Source: Parapedobacter sp. SGR-10
GTDB taxonomy: Bacteria > Bacteroidota > Bacteroidia > Sphingobacteriales > Sphingobacteriaceae
Assembly: GCF_011030405.1 (NCBI RefSeq)
Contig: NZ_JAAJTJ010000019.1
Coordinates: forward strand, 1-64,000
DNA length: 64,000 nt
Direction of reading: 5' to 3'
The notes under the pieces are model-generated. The model did no database searches and was not told the DNA's origin. It was given only the letters and a program-made list of their open reading frames with translations. A program made the translations under genes and the position numbers. This document shows, piece by piece, positions 27,608-35,770 of the stretch (the stretch's first letter is position 1; every line of letters begins with the position of its first letter).

Positions 27608-28363
27608 ATGAAAATCAATATTTACAAAAATCCACTTAAACTTGGAGAAGCAGCTGGAAACCTTGCTGCCCAACTGATCAAAGAGACCATCAACGAAAAA
27701 GGTCAAGCAAACATTATCCTTGCTACCGGCACAAGTCAATTCGAAACAATCAATCAACTCATAAAAGAAGATATTGACTGGAGCAAAGTTGTAATGTTCC
27801 ATTTGGATGAATACATCGGACTCCCTATGACAGAACTTGCAAGTTTTAGAAAATATCTGAAAGAACGTTTTTTGGACAAAGTCCCTCCTTTAAAGGAAGC
27901 CTATTTGATAAATGGAGAATCCGATCCTGAAGGAGAAATAGCAAAACTAAAAGCAATCATTGAAAAGCATCCAATTGATGTTGCATTAGTGGGAATTGGC
28001 GAAAACGGACATTTGGCATTCAATGATCCACCCGCCGATTTTGACACGGAAGAACCCTACCTGATTGTAGATCTAGACGAGCAGTGCCGCAAACAACAAA
28101 TGGGAGAAGGTTGGTTTGCATCTTTGGAAGAAGTCCCGACACAGGCGATCAGCATGTCGGTAAAACAGATTATGAAATCTCAACACATTATCTGCTCTGT
28201 ACCCGATGAAAGAAAAGCTCAGGCTGTAAAAAACAGCTTAGAACAACCCGTAAGCAACATGTTCCCGGCCAGCATACTACAACTGCATCCCAATTGCAGT
28301 TTCTATCTCGACGAGGCTTCCGCAAGTCTATTATCAAATATTGTAGAAGGAAAAGAAGCATAA
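27608..28363 (+). CDS. nagB: Glucosamine/galactosamine-6-phosphate deaminase (NagB family)
   Basis: 251 residues. Converts an amino-sugar 6-phosphate to the keto-sugar phosphate and ammonia in the cytosol. Family motifs are ILATGTSQFETI, MFHLDEYIGLP (catalytic Asp in the LDEY loop) and VALVGIGENGHLAFNDPP (Asp/His/Glu relay). Close to GH109, the substrate could be GalN-6-P (AgaI-type) rather than GlcN-6-P; the sequence does not decide this. It starts 14 bases after GH109 and its stop overlaps the next start by one base (TAATG). No kinase or deacetylase is adjacent. Confidence 0.88.
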   Translation: MKINIYKNPLKLGEAAGNLAAQLIKETINEKGQANIILATGTSQFETINQLIKEDIDWSKVVMFHLDEYIGLPMTELASFRKYLKERFLDKVPPLKEAYLINGESDPEGEIAKLKAIIEKHPIDVALVGIGENGHLAFNDPPADFDTEEPYLIVDLDEQCRKQQMGEGWFASLEEVPTQAISMSVKQIMKSQHIICSVPDERKAQAVKNSLEQPVSNMFPASILQLHPNCSFYLDEASASLLSNIVEGKEA

Positions 28364-29556
28364 TGAAAAAGATCAGCTTATTGATAATCTGTGCTTTAGC
28401 CCTATCGGTAAGCCTCAATGCACAGAATCAAACAATTTTTTTGGGTTCATCAGGTATTCCGTCACATGGAATACCTATGGCTCAGATATTTGACAACCAG
28501 ATAAAGGACAAATCTGTTTATCAACAACAGAAGAACAAAGTATTTTACGTATGGGGATCGCGCTCCTCAGAGCAACCGGAGTATGTCACAGGCAGCAAAT
28601 ACTTTCCTTCCATACGTAATCCCGACCGCAAACTGGATATCAAATGGTATCAAGAAAACCATCCGGATTGGATCATGTATCAGGAAGATCGAAAAACTCC
28701 GGCTTATGGTTATATCTACAGTTATGGCGGACTAGTTCCCTTGGATGTGTCCAATCCGGAAGTGAGGGAATATTATTTGCAAAAATTCATCATGCCTGCT
28801 GTTCAGGCTGGCTACAAAGTGATTGCCATGGACAATGTGGATTTAGGAAATTGGCCTAAAGCCGTAGGAAGGTATTCCGGAAACGAATGGGTAAAATTGT
28901 ACACCGGACAAAAAAATGATACAACTTTCCATAAAAACATGATAGGATGGATGCAATTCTTAAAAGATAAACTGAATCCGCTCGGTATTGCATTAGTAGG
29001 CAATATAAAGGCCAACTCAGCACCGGAGCCTGTCGTACTGGAGATAATTCAAGCTGTAGATGCCTGGCTTGACGAGAATGGCTTTGCACACCGGGGTATC
29101 AACGTCACGGATGACAAATGGGAAAAAGCCATGGCCATTATCCATAAAATCACTCCCGAAAAAGGATATATATCTATCAATCAAATGAAAGGCGAGCATG
29201 CCAATGATTGGCCCAAAGAGCAGGTAGAGTATGTCATCGGGAATTATTTACTCAGCAGAGGGCCCAGTAGTCTCTTAGCTATGGTGGGTTATACGGATAA
29301 GGCTATTTACCATCATTTTTCTTATAGAAAGGAGATAGATACCGATATCGGTGAACCAGTGTCAGTACCAACGAAATTGGATTCCGGTCTATGGATAAGG
29401 AGATATTCCAAAGGACTAGTTATTGTAAATCCTTCCTCAAAAGAAACTCGTTCTTTTAAGCTTCCCAAAGGGATTTGGAGCACCTGGGATAATGATACCG
29501 TAGAGGGTAAAATAAATATCCCTGCAGCATCTGCCAAAGTTCTGTCAAGCAAATAA
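28363..29556 (+). CDS. Putative secreted TIM-barrel glycoside hydrolase (GHL15/GH114-like)
   Basis: 397 residues with a signal peptide (MKKISLLIICALALSVSLNA). The body looks like a TIM-barrel glycosidase: GLVPLDVSNPEVREYYLQK near residue 127, then AGYKVIAMDNVDLGN, a strand ending in paired aspartates like the catalytic strand of GH114 and GHL15, then WLDENGFAHRGINV. GH114 enzymes are endo-alpha-1,4-polygalactosaminidases, which would fit GH109 and the deaminase next door. The assignment is from motif style only and needs a profile search. Translationally coupled to nagB; followed by a strong terminator. Confidence 0.55.
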   Translation: MKKISLLIICALALSVSLNAQNQTIFLGSSGIPSHGIPMAQIFDNQIKDKSVYQQQKNKVFYVWGSRSSEQPEYVTGSKYFPSIRNPDRKLDIKWYQENHPDWIMYQEDRKTPAYGYIYSYGGLVPLDVSNPEVREYYLQKFIMPAVQAGYKVIAMDNVDLGNWPKAVGRYSGNEWVKLYTGQKNDTTFHKNMIGWMQFLKDKLNPLGIALVGNIKANSAPEPVVLEIIQAVDAWLDENGFAHRGINVTDDKWEKAMAIIHKITPEKGYISINQMKGEHANDWPKEQVEYVIGNYLLSRGPSSLLAMVGYTDKAIYHHFSYRKEIDTDIGEPVSVPTKLDSGLWIRRYSKGLVIVNPSSKETRSFKLPKGIWSTWDNDTVEGKINIPAASAKVLSSK

Positions 29557-29568
29557 TAAATCAAAACA

Positions 29569-29604
29569 AAACCCAATAAGGTTTTCAAAAACCTTATTGG
29601 GTTT
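29569..29604. terminator. Bidirectional terminator hairpin
   Basis: A near-perfect stem of about 15-17 bp (29569-29585 with 29588-29604), flanked by A-rich and T-rich sequence, lies between the convergent putative glycosidase and acetylesterase genes. Confidence 0.75.
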
Positions 29605-29632
29605 ATAACTCTTCACAAAACCTATTTACTTC

Positions 29633-30415
29633 TCACAGAAAACACTTTGCAACAGGTAAGTTCTGCTCTTTCATTGATTTGACTGCCAATTCAGCAATCT
29701 TCCTTGCTCCTTCTACACAAAGGTGAGCATTATCCTGTTTGCCATTTGGCAATTTTGAGAACCGTCCCGGTTCGATATAAAGAAACAATTCCTTAGATTT
29801 TTCTACGCCATAACTTTCCACCAGTTCTGCACTCAGCTTGTTAAGATCGACAAGGGGAACATTCATTTCATTTGCCAGATCTCTTATTACGGTGACATAT
29901 TCTCCATGGAAATCCATAATCTTTCCGTTTTTGTCAAATCGCCTTCTGACGATGGAGGTAAACAATATCGGGTTTGCATCTTTCGCTTTTACCTCTTCGA
30001 CGTAGTTTCGGATATTTTGCTTAAATGTAGTCTGTGGATCGGTATGACGTAACGAATCTTCTTTGGCATCATTATGTCCAAACTGTATAAACACATAATC
30101 TCCCGGTTGAATTTTAGCTTTTACCTTGTCCCAAAATCCTTCTTCTCTAAAACTTTTCGAACTTCTCCCACTTCTTGCAGCATTATTTATGGCCACTGTC
30201 TCAGGTTTTACAAATTCAGGCATCATTTGCATCCAACCTCTTATAGGATAGCCTTCACCACCAAATCTATTCAAGTAACTCTCTCCATAATCGCTCATTG
30301 TCGAATCTCCTATGGAATGAATGGTAGGTTTAGGATCACTATAAATTCCAAAAGAGAACAAAGCTATCAGTATAATAGACAATCCTAATATTTGTTTTTT
30401 TTCTTTTTTCATCAT
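29633..30415 (-). CDS. SGNH-family acetylesterase (rhamnogalacturonan acetylesterase/CE12-like)
   Basis: 260 residues with an N-terminal hydrophobic segment (QILGLSIILIALFSFGIYS) as signal or anchor. The four SGNH blocks are present: IHSIGDSTMSDYG (Ser), AARSGRSSKSF (Gly), IQFGHNDAKED (Asn) and DNAHLCVEGARKIA (Asp and His). Rhamnogalacturonan acetylesterases share this layout, with GGEGYPIRGWMQMM following block I. It probably removes O-acetyl groups from the glycan handled by the neighbouring SusCD and glycosidases. Divergent from susC; the gap contains LacI-type operators. Start may be either of two adjacent ATGs. Confidence 0.82.
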   Translation of the reverse strand: MMKKEKKQILGLSIILIALFSFGIYSDPKPTIHSIGDSTMSDYGESYLNRFGGEGYPIRGWMQMMPEFVKPETVAINNAARSGRSSKSFREEGFWDKVKAKIQPGDYVFIQFGHNDAKEDSLRHTDPQTTFKQNIRNYVEEVKAKDANPILFTSIVRRRFDKNGKIMDFHGEYVTVIRDLANEMNVPLVDLNKLSAELVESYGVEKSKELFLYIEPGRFSKLPNGKQDNAHLCVEGARKIAELAVKSMKEQNLPVAKCFL

Positions 30416-30533
30416 AATACAAAATAATTAATTACATGGATTTTATTTCTTTAGGGCCTTCGATCAGCACCTTAAAGGTCGATACTTTTTTATAAAAAAG
30501 AAGAGAAAAAGCACAATATGATCGTAAAAAAAA

Positions 30534-30578
30534 CGATAACGTTCTCGACATTATTACCGAGAACGCTTCCGCTATTTT
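30534..30578. promoter_or_regulatory. Tandem LacI-type operators between acetylesterase and susC
   Basis: O1, CGATAACGTTCTCG (30534-30547), is identical to the GH109 operator. O2 (30558-30578; CGAGAACGCTTCCGC then TATTTT) aligns with the GH109 operator and its downstream flank at 16 of 20 positions. The two centres are 24 bp apart. CGTTCTCG (30540-30547) and CGAGAACG (30558-30565) also form a perfect inverted repeat, so an RNA hairpin is an alternative reading. Confidence 0.65.
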
Positions 30579-30615
30579 TTTACCTGATTTCATTTATATC
30601 TCCAGTAAAAACGTG

Positions 30616-30623
30616 TATTCTTG
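30616..30623 (+). promoter_or_regulatory. -7 box of susCD
   Basis: TATTCTTG is one mismatch from TAnnTTTG. Its distance from O2 (about 52 bases) and the following GTAAGCATCGA parallel the GH109 promoter, which supports both. The implied leader before the ATG at 30705 is about 75 nt. Confidence 0.5.
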
Positions 30624-30704
30624 TGTAAGCATCGAATGAATTTTCATACAAGCGATCTGTTTACGCAACAGATTCTTGATCAATTATAAAAAACTTAATT
30701 ATTT

Positions 30705-33700
30705 ATGATAAAAGCAGTCAAAATAACCGTGGCCATTCTGGTGAGCAGCATGACAATATTGCATGCTCAAACAAGAATAACAGGCAAAGTGCTCAACAAA
30801 GAGACCAAGCAACCATTGATTGGTGCGAGTATTAATATAAAAGGCAATCCACAGAGAGCCTTAACAGATCAAAAAGGGAGTTACACATTGACTATACCTG
30901 CTGGAGAATCGGATATAATTATCACTGCACAATATATTGGTTTTGTTGCACAGGAAATAGCTTTTAAAGGGGAAACTAAAATAGATTTCCTCCTTACAGA
31001 GGCTGCCCATGAAATAGAAGAAGTCGTTGCCATCGGGTATGGCACGGTGGAGCGTAAAGACTTGACAGGTTCCGTTTCGTCGATCAATGAGAAACAGCTA
31101 AAAGATATCCCCATCAATTCTGCTGCCGAAGCGCTTACTGGCCGTTTGGCAGGTGTGCAGGTGACCACATCAGAAGGTGCTCCCGGAGCAGAGGTACAGA
31201 TAAAGATACGTGGCGGCGGCTCTATAACACAAAGCAATGATCCTCTATATATTATAGATGGTGTGATAGTTGATGACGGTATTTCGAGCTTATCACCTCA
31301 AGACATTGCTTCTGTCGATATTTTAAAAGATGCTTCCACAACGTCCATCTATGGAGCAAGAGGTGCCAATGGTGTGGTCATCATCACGACCAAAGGTGGA
31401 AAACAAATGAAAAAACCTCAAGTCAATTACAATAATGTATTGGGAATGAAAAGCCTTGCCAAGAAACTAGAAGTGATGAAGCCTTATGATTTTGTTGTTC
31501 GCCAATACGAACGTTCTAGAGGATTAACACAAGCAGAAGCTGCCTTCGAACGTAGATATGGTACATGGCAAGATATAGAGCAATATAAAGAAACACCATT
31601 TATAGACTGGCAAAAGAAAACATTTGGAAACGATGCCTTTATGCAAACACACAATCTCAGTGTAGCGGGAGGTACACAAGCTACACAATATAACCTCAGT
31701 GTCACACACAATAACGATGATGGCATTATGCTCAACTCTGGTTATAAGAGAACATTGTTAAATTTTAGATTCAACAGCAAAGTAAGCGATAAACTGAACG
31801 CTGGATTTAATGTGAGATATTCCAATCAAAACGTATTGGGCGCAGGCACTTCAGATGCAGGAGGTAGTACCTATAATATGCTCCGACACACGGTCAAATA
31901 TATGCCTTTGAACCTTGGTAATCTTACGGACGAAGAGGTTGACGAAATCTATTACGAAGAAACCAATACAGGAAATGCACTTGGCATAATTAACCCTGTA
32001 GCATTGAGCAATGCACAGTACAGAAATCGAGAAATGCAAACCACTCACCTTAACGGTTTCTTGAACTATAGTTTTAATAAGATGTTGTCCTTTAGAAGCA
32101 CATTAGGTGTGAACTATCATAGACGGTCTACCCAGAGTTTTGAAGATGGGATTACATCCAGAGCAAGGACACAGGGAGGGCAATTGCCGATGGTAGGTGT
32201 ACTCGATATGGACAGAAACAATCTGAATTTTTCTAATGTATTCACATTTAACCTAAAAAAAGGAAGCAGTCATAAGCTGAACATATTATTAGGGAATGAA
32301 TTTTACAATATCGACTATAGAAGTTCCGAAATGCAACTCAAGAACTTTCCAAAAGGCATCACTGCAGAGAAAGCTTTAGGTCAGCTGAGCCTAGGCACAA
32401 TGCTGACATCTCCTGAAATATACCCCCAGAACTATAAATCGGCGACACGAACATTATCATTCTTTAACCGTAGCAATTATAGTTACAAAGACAAATATTT
32501 GGCAACTTTTAGTATGAGAGCAGACGCTTCTTCTAGGTTTGCGGAAGATAAGAGATGGGGATACTTTCCATCAGGATCTGTTGCATGGAGGATTTCACAA
32601 GAAGATTTCATGCAAGATATCACAGCAATCTCCGACTTAAAACTACGATTAAGCTATGGTACTTCCGGGAACGACCGTATAGACGACTATCTATTTATGA
32701 ATATATACGAGGCCGGTGCAAAATACGCGCTCAACGAAGAACTCATTCCTGCATACATTACGAAGAACCTTGCCAACAAAGATCTTGTTTGGGAGACAAC
32801 TGTCTCAAAAAATATCGGGCTTGATCTTTCTCTTTTCAAGAACCGTATACAACTGATAGCAGATGCCTATCAAAATAAGGTTCATGATTTATTGATAAAG
32901 GTACCTATCCCCTCTACATCTGGCTATACCACACAGATACAAAATATCGGCAGCACTTCCAATAGAGGGTTGGAATTTCAAGTCAATACTATTCCAATAA
33001 ACCATAGGGATTTTGTATGGAATGCCAACTTCAACATATCATTCAATAGAAACAAAATAGAGAAAATATCTGACAAACAAGATTTGTATTATGAAAAATC
33101 TGGCTTTGGCATATCCGGCCAGCCATCGGATTATGTTGTCCAGGTGGGCCAACCTGTAGGTGCTATGTATGGATTTGTGGCAGATGGATTCTATACGACA
33201 GATGATTTCGATTATGATCCCATTACGTCCATATACACGCTCAAAAATGGTGTAACAGACGTTTCTGATGCAATCGGCATAGCCCAACCTGGCTGGATGA
33301 AATTGAAAGATTTAGATGGCAATAAGGTCATTGATGACAATGACAGAACCATTATCGGAAACGCAAATCCGAAATTCAGTGGAGGATTGAATCAACAATT
33401 TACCTATAAGAATTTCGACATGAGTATTTTCGTAAATTTTGTAGTGGGAAACAACACGTACAACGCTAACAAAATTGAATTTACCAATGCATACAGTTCC
33501 TATGCCAATTCGCTAGAAATGGTATCTGGTCGCTGGAAAACCATTGATCAGAATGGGAATAGAATACAACAAGTGGAGACCATCGATGGGCAACAATTTG
33601 TTACGGGAGCAGCTCCCGAAGTACTATCTGAAATCAATAAAGACGCCACTATGTGGATTCCTATCAGTGGCACAGGCGCATGGTACCCGACTTCATGGGC

Positions 33701-33956
33701 AATGGAAGACGGGTCTTTTTTGCGGATCAACAATATTACATTGGGCTATACATTGCCTTCTCACCTCGTCAATCGTATAAAAATAAACAATTTAAGAGTG
33801 TACGGAACGATAAATAATCTTGCCGTATTCACCAACTACACGGGATATGATCCAGAGGCCAACACCCGAAGATCGGTACCGGTAACACCAGGTGTCGACT
33901 ATGCGGCCTATCCAAGAAGTAAGACATTTATTTTGGGAATTAACCTGTCATTATAA
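30705..33956 (+). CDS. SusC/RagA-family TonB-dependent outer membrane transporter
   Basis: 1083 residues. Imports glycan fragments across the outer membrane using TonB energy, with SusD as lid. Signal peptide (MIKAVKITVAILVSSMTILHA). Carboxypeptidase-regulatory-like domain (about 22-100, GKVLNKETKQPLIGASI). TonB box region near EEVVAIGYGTVERKDLTGSV. Plug domain (about 115-235, LAGVQVTTSEGAPGAE and DASTTSIYGARGANGVVIIT), then a 22-strand barrel ending in the usual aromatic-rich terminus (KTFILGINLSL). Length is typical. There is no N-terminal signalling (STN) domain, so regulation by an anti-sigma factor through this protein is unlikely, consistent with LacI-type control. Confidence 0.97.
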   Translation: MIKAVKITVAILVSSMTILHAQTRITGKVLNKETKQPLIGASINIKGNPQRALTDQKGSYTLTIPAGESDIIITAQYIGFVAQEIAFKGETKIDFLLTEAAHEIEEVVAIGYGTVERKDLTGSVSSINEKQLKDIPINSAAEALTGRLAGVQVTTSEGAPGAEVQIKIRGGGSITQSNDPLYIIDGVIVDDGISSLSPQDIASVDILKDASTTSIYGARGANGVVIITTKGGKQMKKPQVNYNNVLGMKSLAKKLEVMKPYDFVVRQYERSRGLTQAEAAFERRYGTWQDIEQYKETPFIDWQKKTFGNDAFMQTHNLSVAGGTQATQYNLSVTHNNDDGIMLNSGYKRTLLNFRFNSKVSDKLNAGFNVRYSNQNVLGAGTSDAGGSTYNMLRHTVKYMPLNLGNLTDEEVDEIYYEETNTGNALGIINPVALSNAQYRNREMQTTHLNGFLNYSFNKMLSFRSTLGVNYHRRSTQSFEDGITSRARTQGGQLPMVGVLDMDRNNLNFSNVFTFNLKKGSSHKLNILLGNEFYNIDYRSSEMQLKNFPKGITAEKALGQLSLGTMLTSPEIYPQNYKSATRTLSFFNRSNYSYKDKYLATFSMRADASSRFAEDKRWGYFPSGSVAWRISQEDFMQDITAISDLKLRLSYGTSGNDRIDDYLFMNIYEAGAKYALNEELIPAYITKNLANKDLVWETTVSKNIGLDLSLFKNRIQLIADAYQNKVHDLLIKVPIPSTSGYTTQIQNIGSTSNRGLEFQVNTIPINHRDFVWNANFNISFNRNKIEKISDKQDLYYEKSGFGISGQPSDYVVQVGQPVGAMYGFVADGFYTTDDFDYDPITSIYTLKNGVTDVSDAIGIAQPGWMKLKDLDGNKVIDDNDRTIIGNANPKFSGGLNQQFTYKNFDMSIFVNFVVGNNTYNANKIEFTNAYSSYANSLEMVSGRWKTIDQNGNRIQQVETIDGQQFVTGAAPEVLSEINKDATMWIPISGTGAWYPTSWAMEDGSFLRINNITLGYTLPSHLVNRIKINNLRVYGTINNLAVFTNYTGYDPEANTRRSVPVTPGVDYAAYPRSKTFILGINLSL

Positions 33957-33968
33957 AATCCATACATA

Positions 33969-35729
33969 ATGAAAAGAAAAACTTTAAATTACCTATTGAC
34001 CATCGGTGTATTGTTATTAGGAATATCCTGCAAAAATTACCTAAATCTCGATCCTCCTTCGGCATTTGATGAAAATTTTGTCTTTAGCACCGTAGAGAAT
34101 GCAAGGAGTGCCGTATTAGGGGCCTATGACAGACTCGCCGGAGGACAAGGGTATGGCAGTAGGCTTAGTATGATGTACCCATATGACAATGATGAAATGG
34201 TAGGGGTATTAAATAGTTCTGCGCCGGACAATAGTTCGAGAGATTTGTCTAGATACAATTTAAGTCCTACAAATGCACAGTTAAAGAGCCCTTTTGAACA
34301 ACTTTATGCCGGGGTAGAGAGATCAAATATCTGTATCAAGAATATACCGATGATGTCACTTTACGAAAATGGTTCGGAAGAGGAAAAAATTGAACTCAGA
34401 AGGTTACATGGTGAAGCCTTGACCTTGAGAGCACAGTTTTATTTTGAGTTGATCAGAAACTGGGGAGACATTCCTGCTCCTTTTGAACCGTCAATAGACC
34501 AACCTGATCTTTTCATGGAACAAACGGATCGTGATATTATTTATGACCGCTTAATCAGTGATTTGGAATTAGCATCCTCACTTATTCCTTGGAGAACAGA
34601 AGTTCCTTCTGATGAACGTATTACGAAAGGTGCCGTCAAAGCAATGCGAGCAAGACTTTCTTTGTACCGTGGAGGTTACTCACTAAGAAGGGCTTCTGGA
34701 GTCATGGAACGTGGTTCAGATTACACAAAATATTATCAAATTGCCAGAGACGAATGTTTCGATATCATGCAACATCGTGATCAACATACGCTTAATCCAA
34801 GTTTCGAAGCGGTATTCAAAGACGGAATATGTTCTTATAAGATAGATCCATACGGTGAGGTACTATTCGAGGTTGCTATGGGTCGTGAAGATGAAAGCAA
34901 CCTTGGATATTACGATGGTCCACGATTTTATGTTCCTGGGAATACATCATTATTGGGAAATGGACAAATACGTATTATCCCCACCTATTTCTATAGCTTT
35001 GATCCGCTTGACCTACGAAGAGATGTCACAGCAGCTCCATATTATAACAGTCCGGAATATTACAAAAATGTACAGGCTCTTGCCAATATGACCAGTGGCA
35101 AATTTCGCTCAGACTGGATAAACCCCAGATTAAATACAGCCAATCAATCTACCGGGCTTAACTGGCCTTTAATAAGGTTTTCAGATGTTTTATTAATGTT
35201 TGCCGAAGCAGAAAACGAACTCAACGACGGTCCGACAAGTGATGCAATAGCTGCGTTTGAAGAAGTTAGGACAAGAGGTTTTGGAGGAGATAGTGACCTG
35301 ATCGGAACAACACCTACAACAAAAGACAGTTTTTTTGAAGCTATCGTCAACGAAAGATCTTTTGAATTCGGGGGGGAAGGGATCAGAAAGTATGATTTGA
35401 TAAGATGGAATCTATTAGGAACAAAAATCACCGAAGTAAGGGAAAAGCTTACCAAAATGAAAAATAAGGAAGCTCCTTACGAAAACTTACCGCAATACAT
35501 GTATTACAAACCCTCTTCTACAGAAGTAATCTGGAGCCATTCACTTTACGAACCTACACCTACCCCTGCTCCAACAGGCTTTACCCGCGTAAATTGGATA
35601 GTCAGATTGACAGATACATGGATCACAAACGTAGCACAACTGTTTAAAGCTAATCATAGTGAATTGATGCCTTTTCCTCAATCGGCCAGGGAGGCAAACC
35701 CTAAATTAAAACAAGATTATGGGTATTAA
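33969..35729 (+). CDS. SusD/RagB-family surface glycan-binding lipoprotein
   Basis: 586 residues. Lipoprotein signal with lipobox GISC (Cys near residue 22, after MKRKTLNYLLTIGVLLLGI). NYLNLDPPSAFDENFVFST is the common start of mature SusD proteins. TPR-like helices follow (EALTLRAQFYFELIRNWGDIP), with the RagB C-terminal region (VNERSFEFGGEGIRKYDLIRW). It caps SusC and binds glycan at the surface. It begins 12 bases after susC in the same operon, which ends in a strong hairpin. Confidence 0.96.
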   Translation: MKRKTLNYLLTIGVLLLGISCKNYLNLDPPSAFDENFVFSTVENARSAVLGAYDRLAGGQGYGSRLSMMYPYDNDEMVGVLNSSAPDNSSRDLSRYNLSPTNAQLKSPFEQLYAGVERSNICIKNIPMMSLYENGSEEEKIELRRLHGEALTLRAQFYFELIRNWGDIPAPFEPSIDQPDLFMEQTDRDIIYDRLISDLELASSLIPWRTEVPSDERITKGAVKAMRARLSLYRGGYSLRRASGVMERGSDYTKYYQIARDECFDIMQHRDQHTLNPSFEAVFKDGICSYKIDPYGEVLFEVAMGREDESNLGYYDGPRFYVPGNTSLLGNGQIRIIPTYFYSFDPLDLRRDVTAAPYYNSPEYYKNVQALANMTSGKFRSDWINPRLNTANQSTGLNWPLIRFSDVLLMFAEAENELNDGPTSDAIAAFEEVRTRGFGGDSDLIGTTPTTKDSFFEAIVNERSFEFGGEGIRKYDLIRWNLLGTKITEVREKLTKMKNKEAPYENLPQYMYYKPSSTEVIWSHSLYEPTPTPAPTGFTRVNWIVRLTDTWITNVAQLFKANHSELMPFPQSAREANPKLKQDYGY

Positions 35730-35730
35730 A

Positions 35731-35770
35731 GAAAAAGTAGAGGCACAATACATTGTGCCTCTACTTTTTC
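35731..35770. terminator. Bidirectional terminator, 19-bp perfect stem
   Basis: A 19-bp perfect inverted repeat (35731-35749 with 35752-35770), core GTAGAGGCACAAT, with an A-run on the left and a T-run on the right, fits a two-way terminator. It fills the whole gap between susD (stop at 35729) and the DUF5686 gene, and includes the last base of that gene's stop codon. The core resembles the hairpin at 40311-40340. Confidence 0.85.

Noticed and set aside
30416..30533. Promoter for the acetylesterase gene on the minus strand
   Set aside because: Only a one-base-short match to the -7 consensus is seen near the ATG, with no -33 box, so no specific promoter is annotated.
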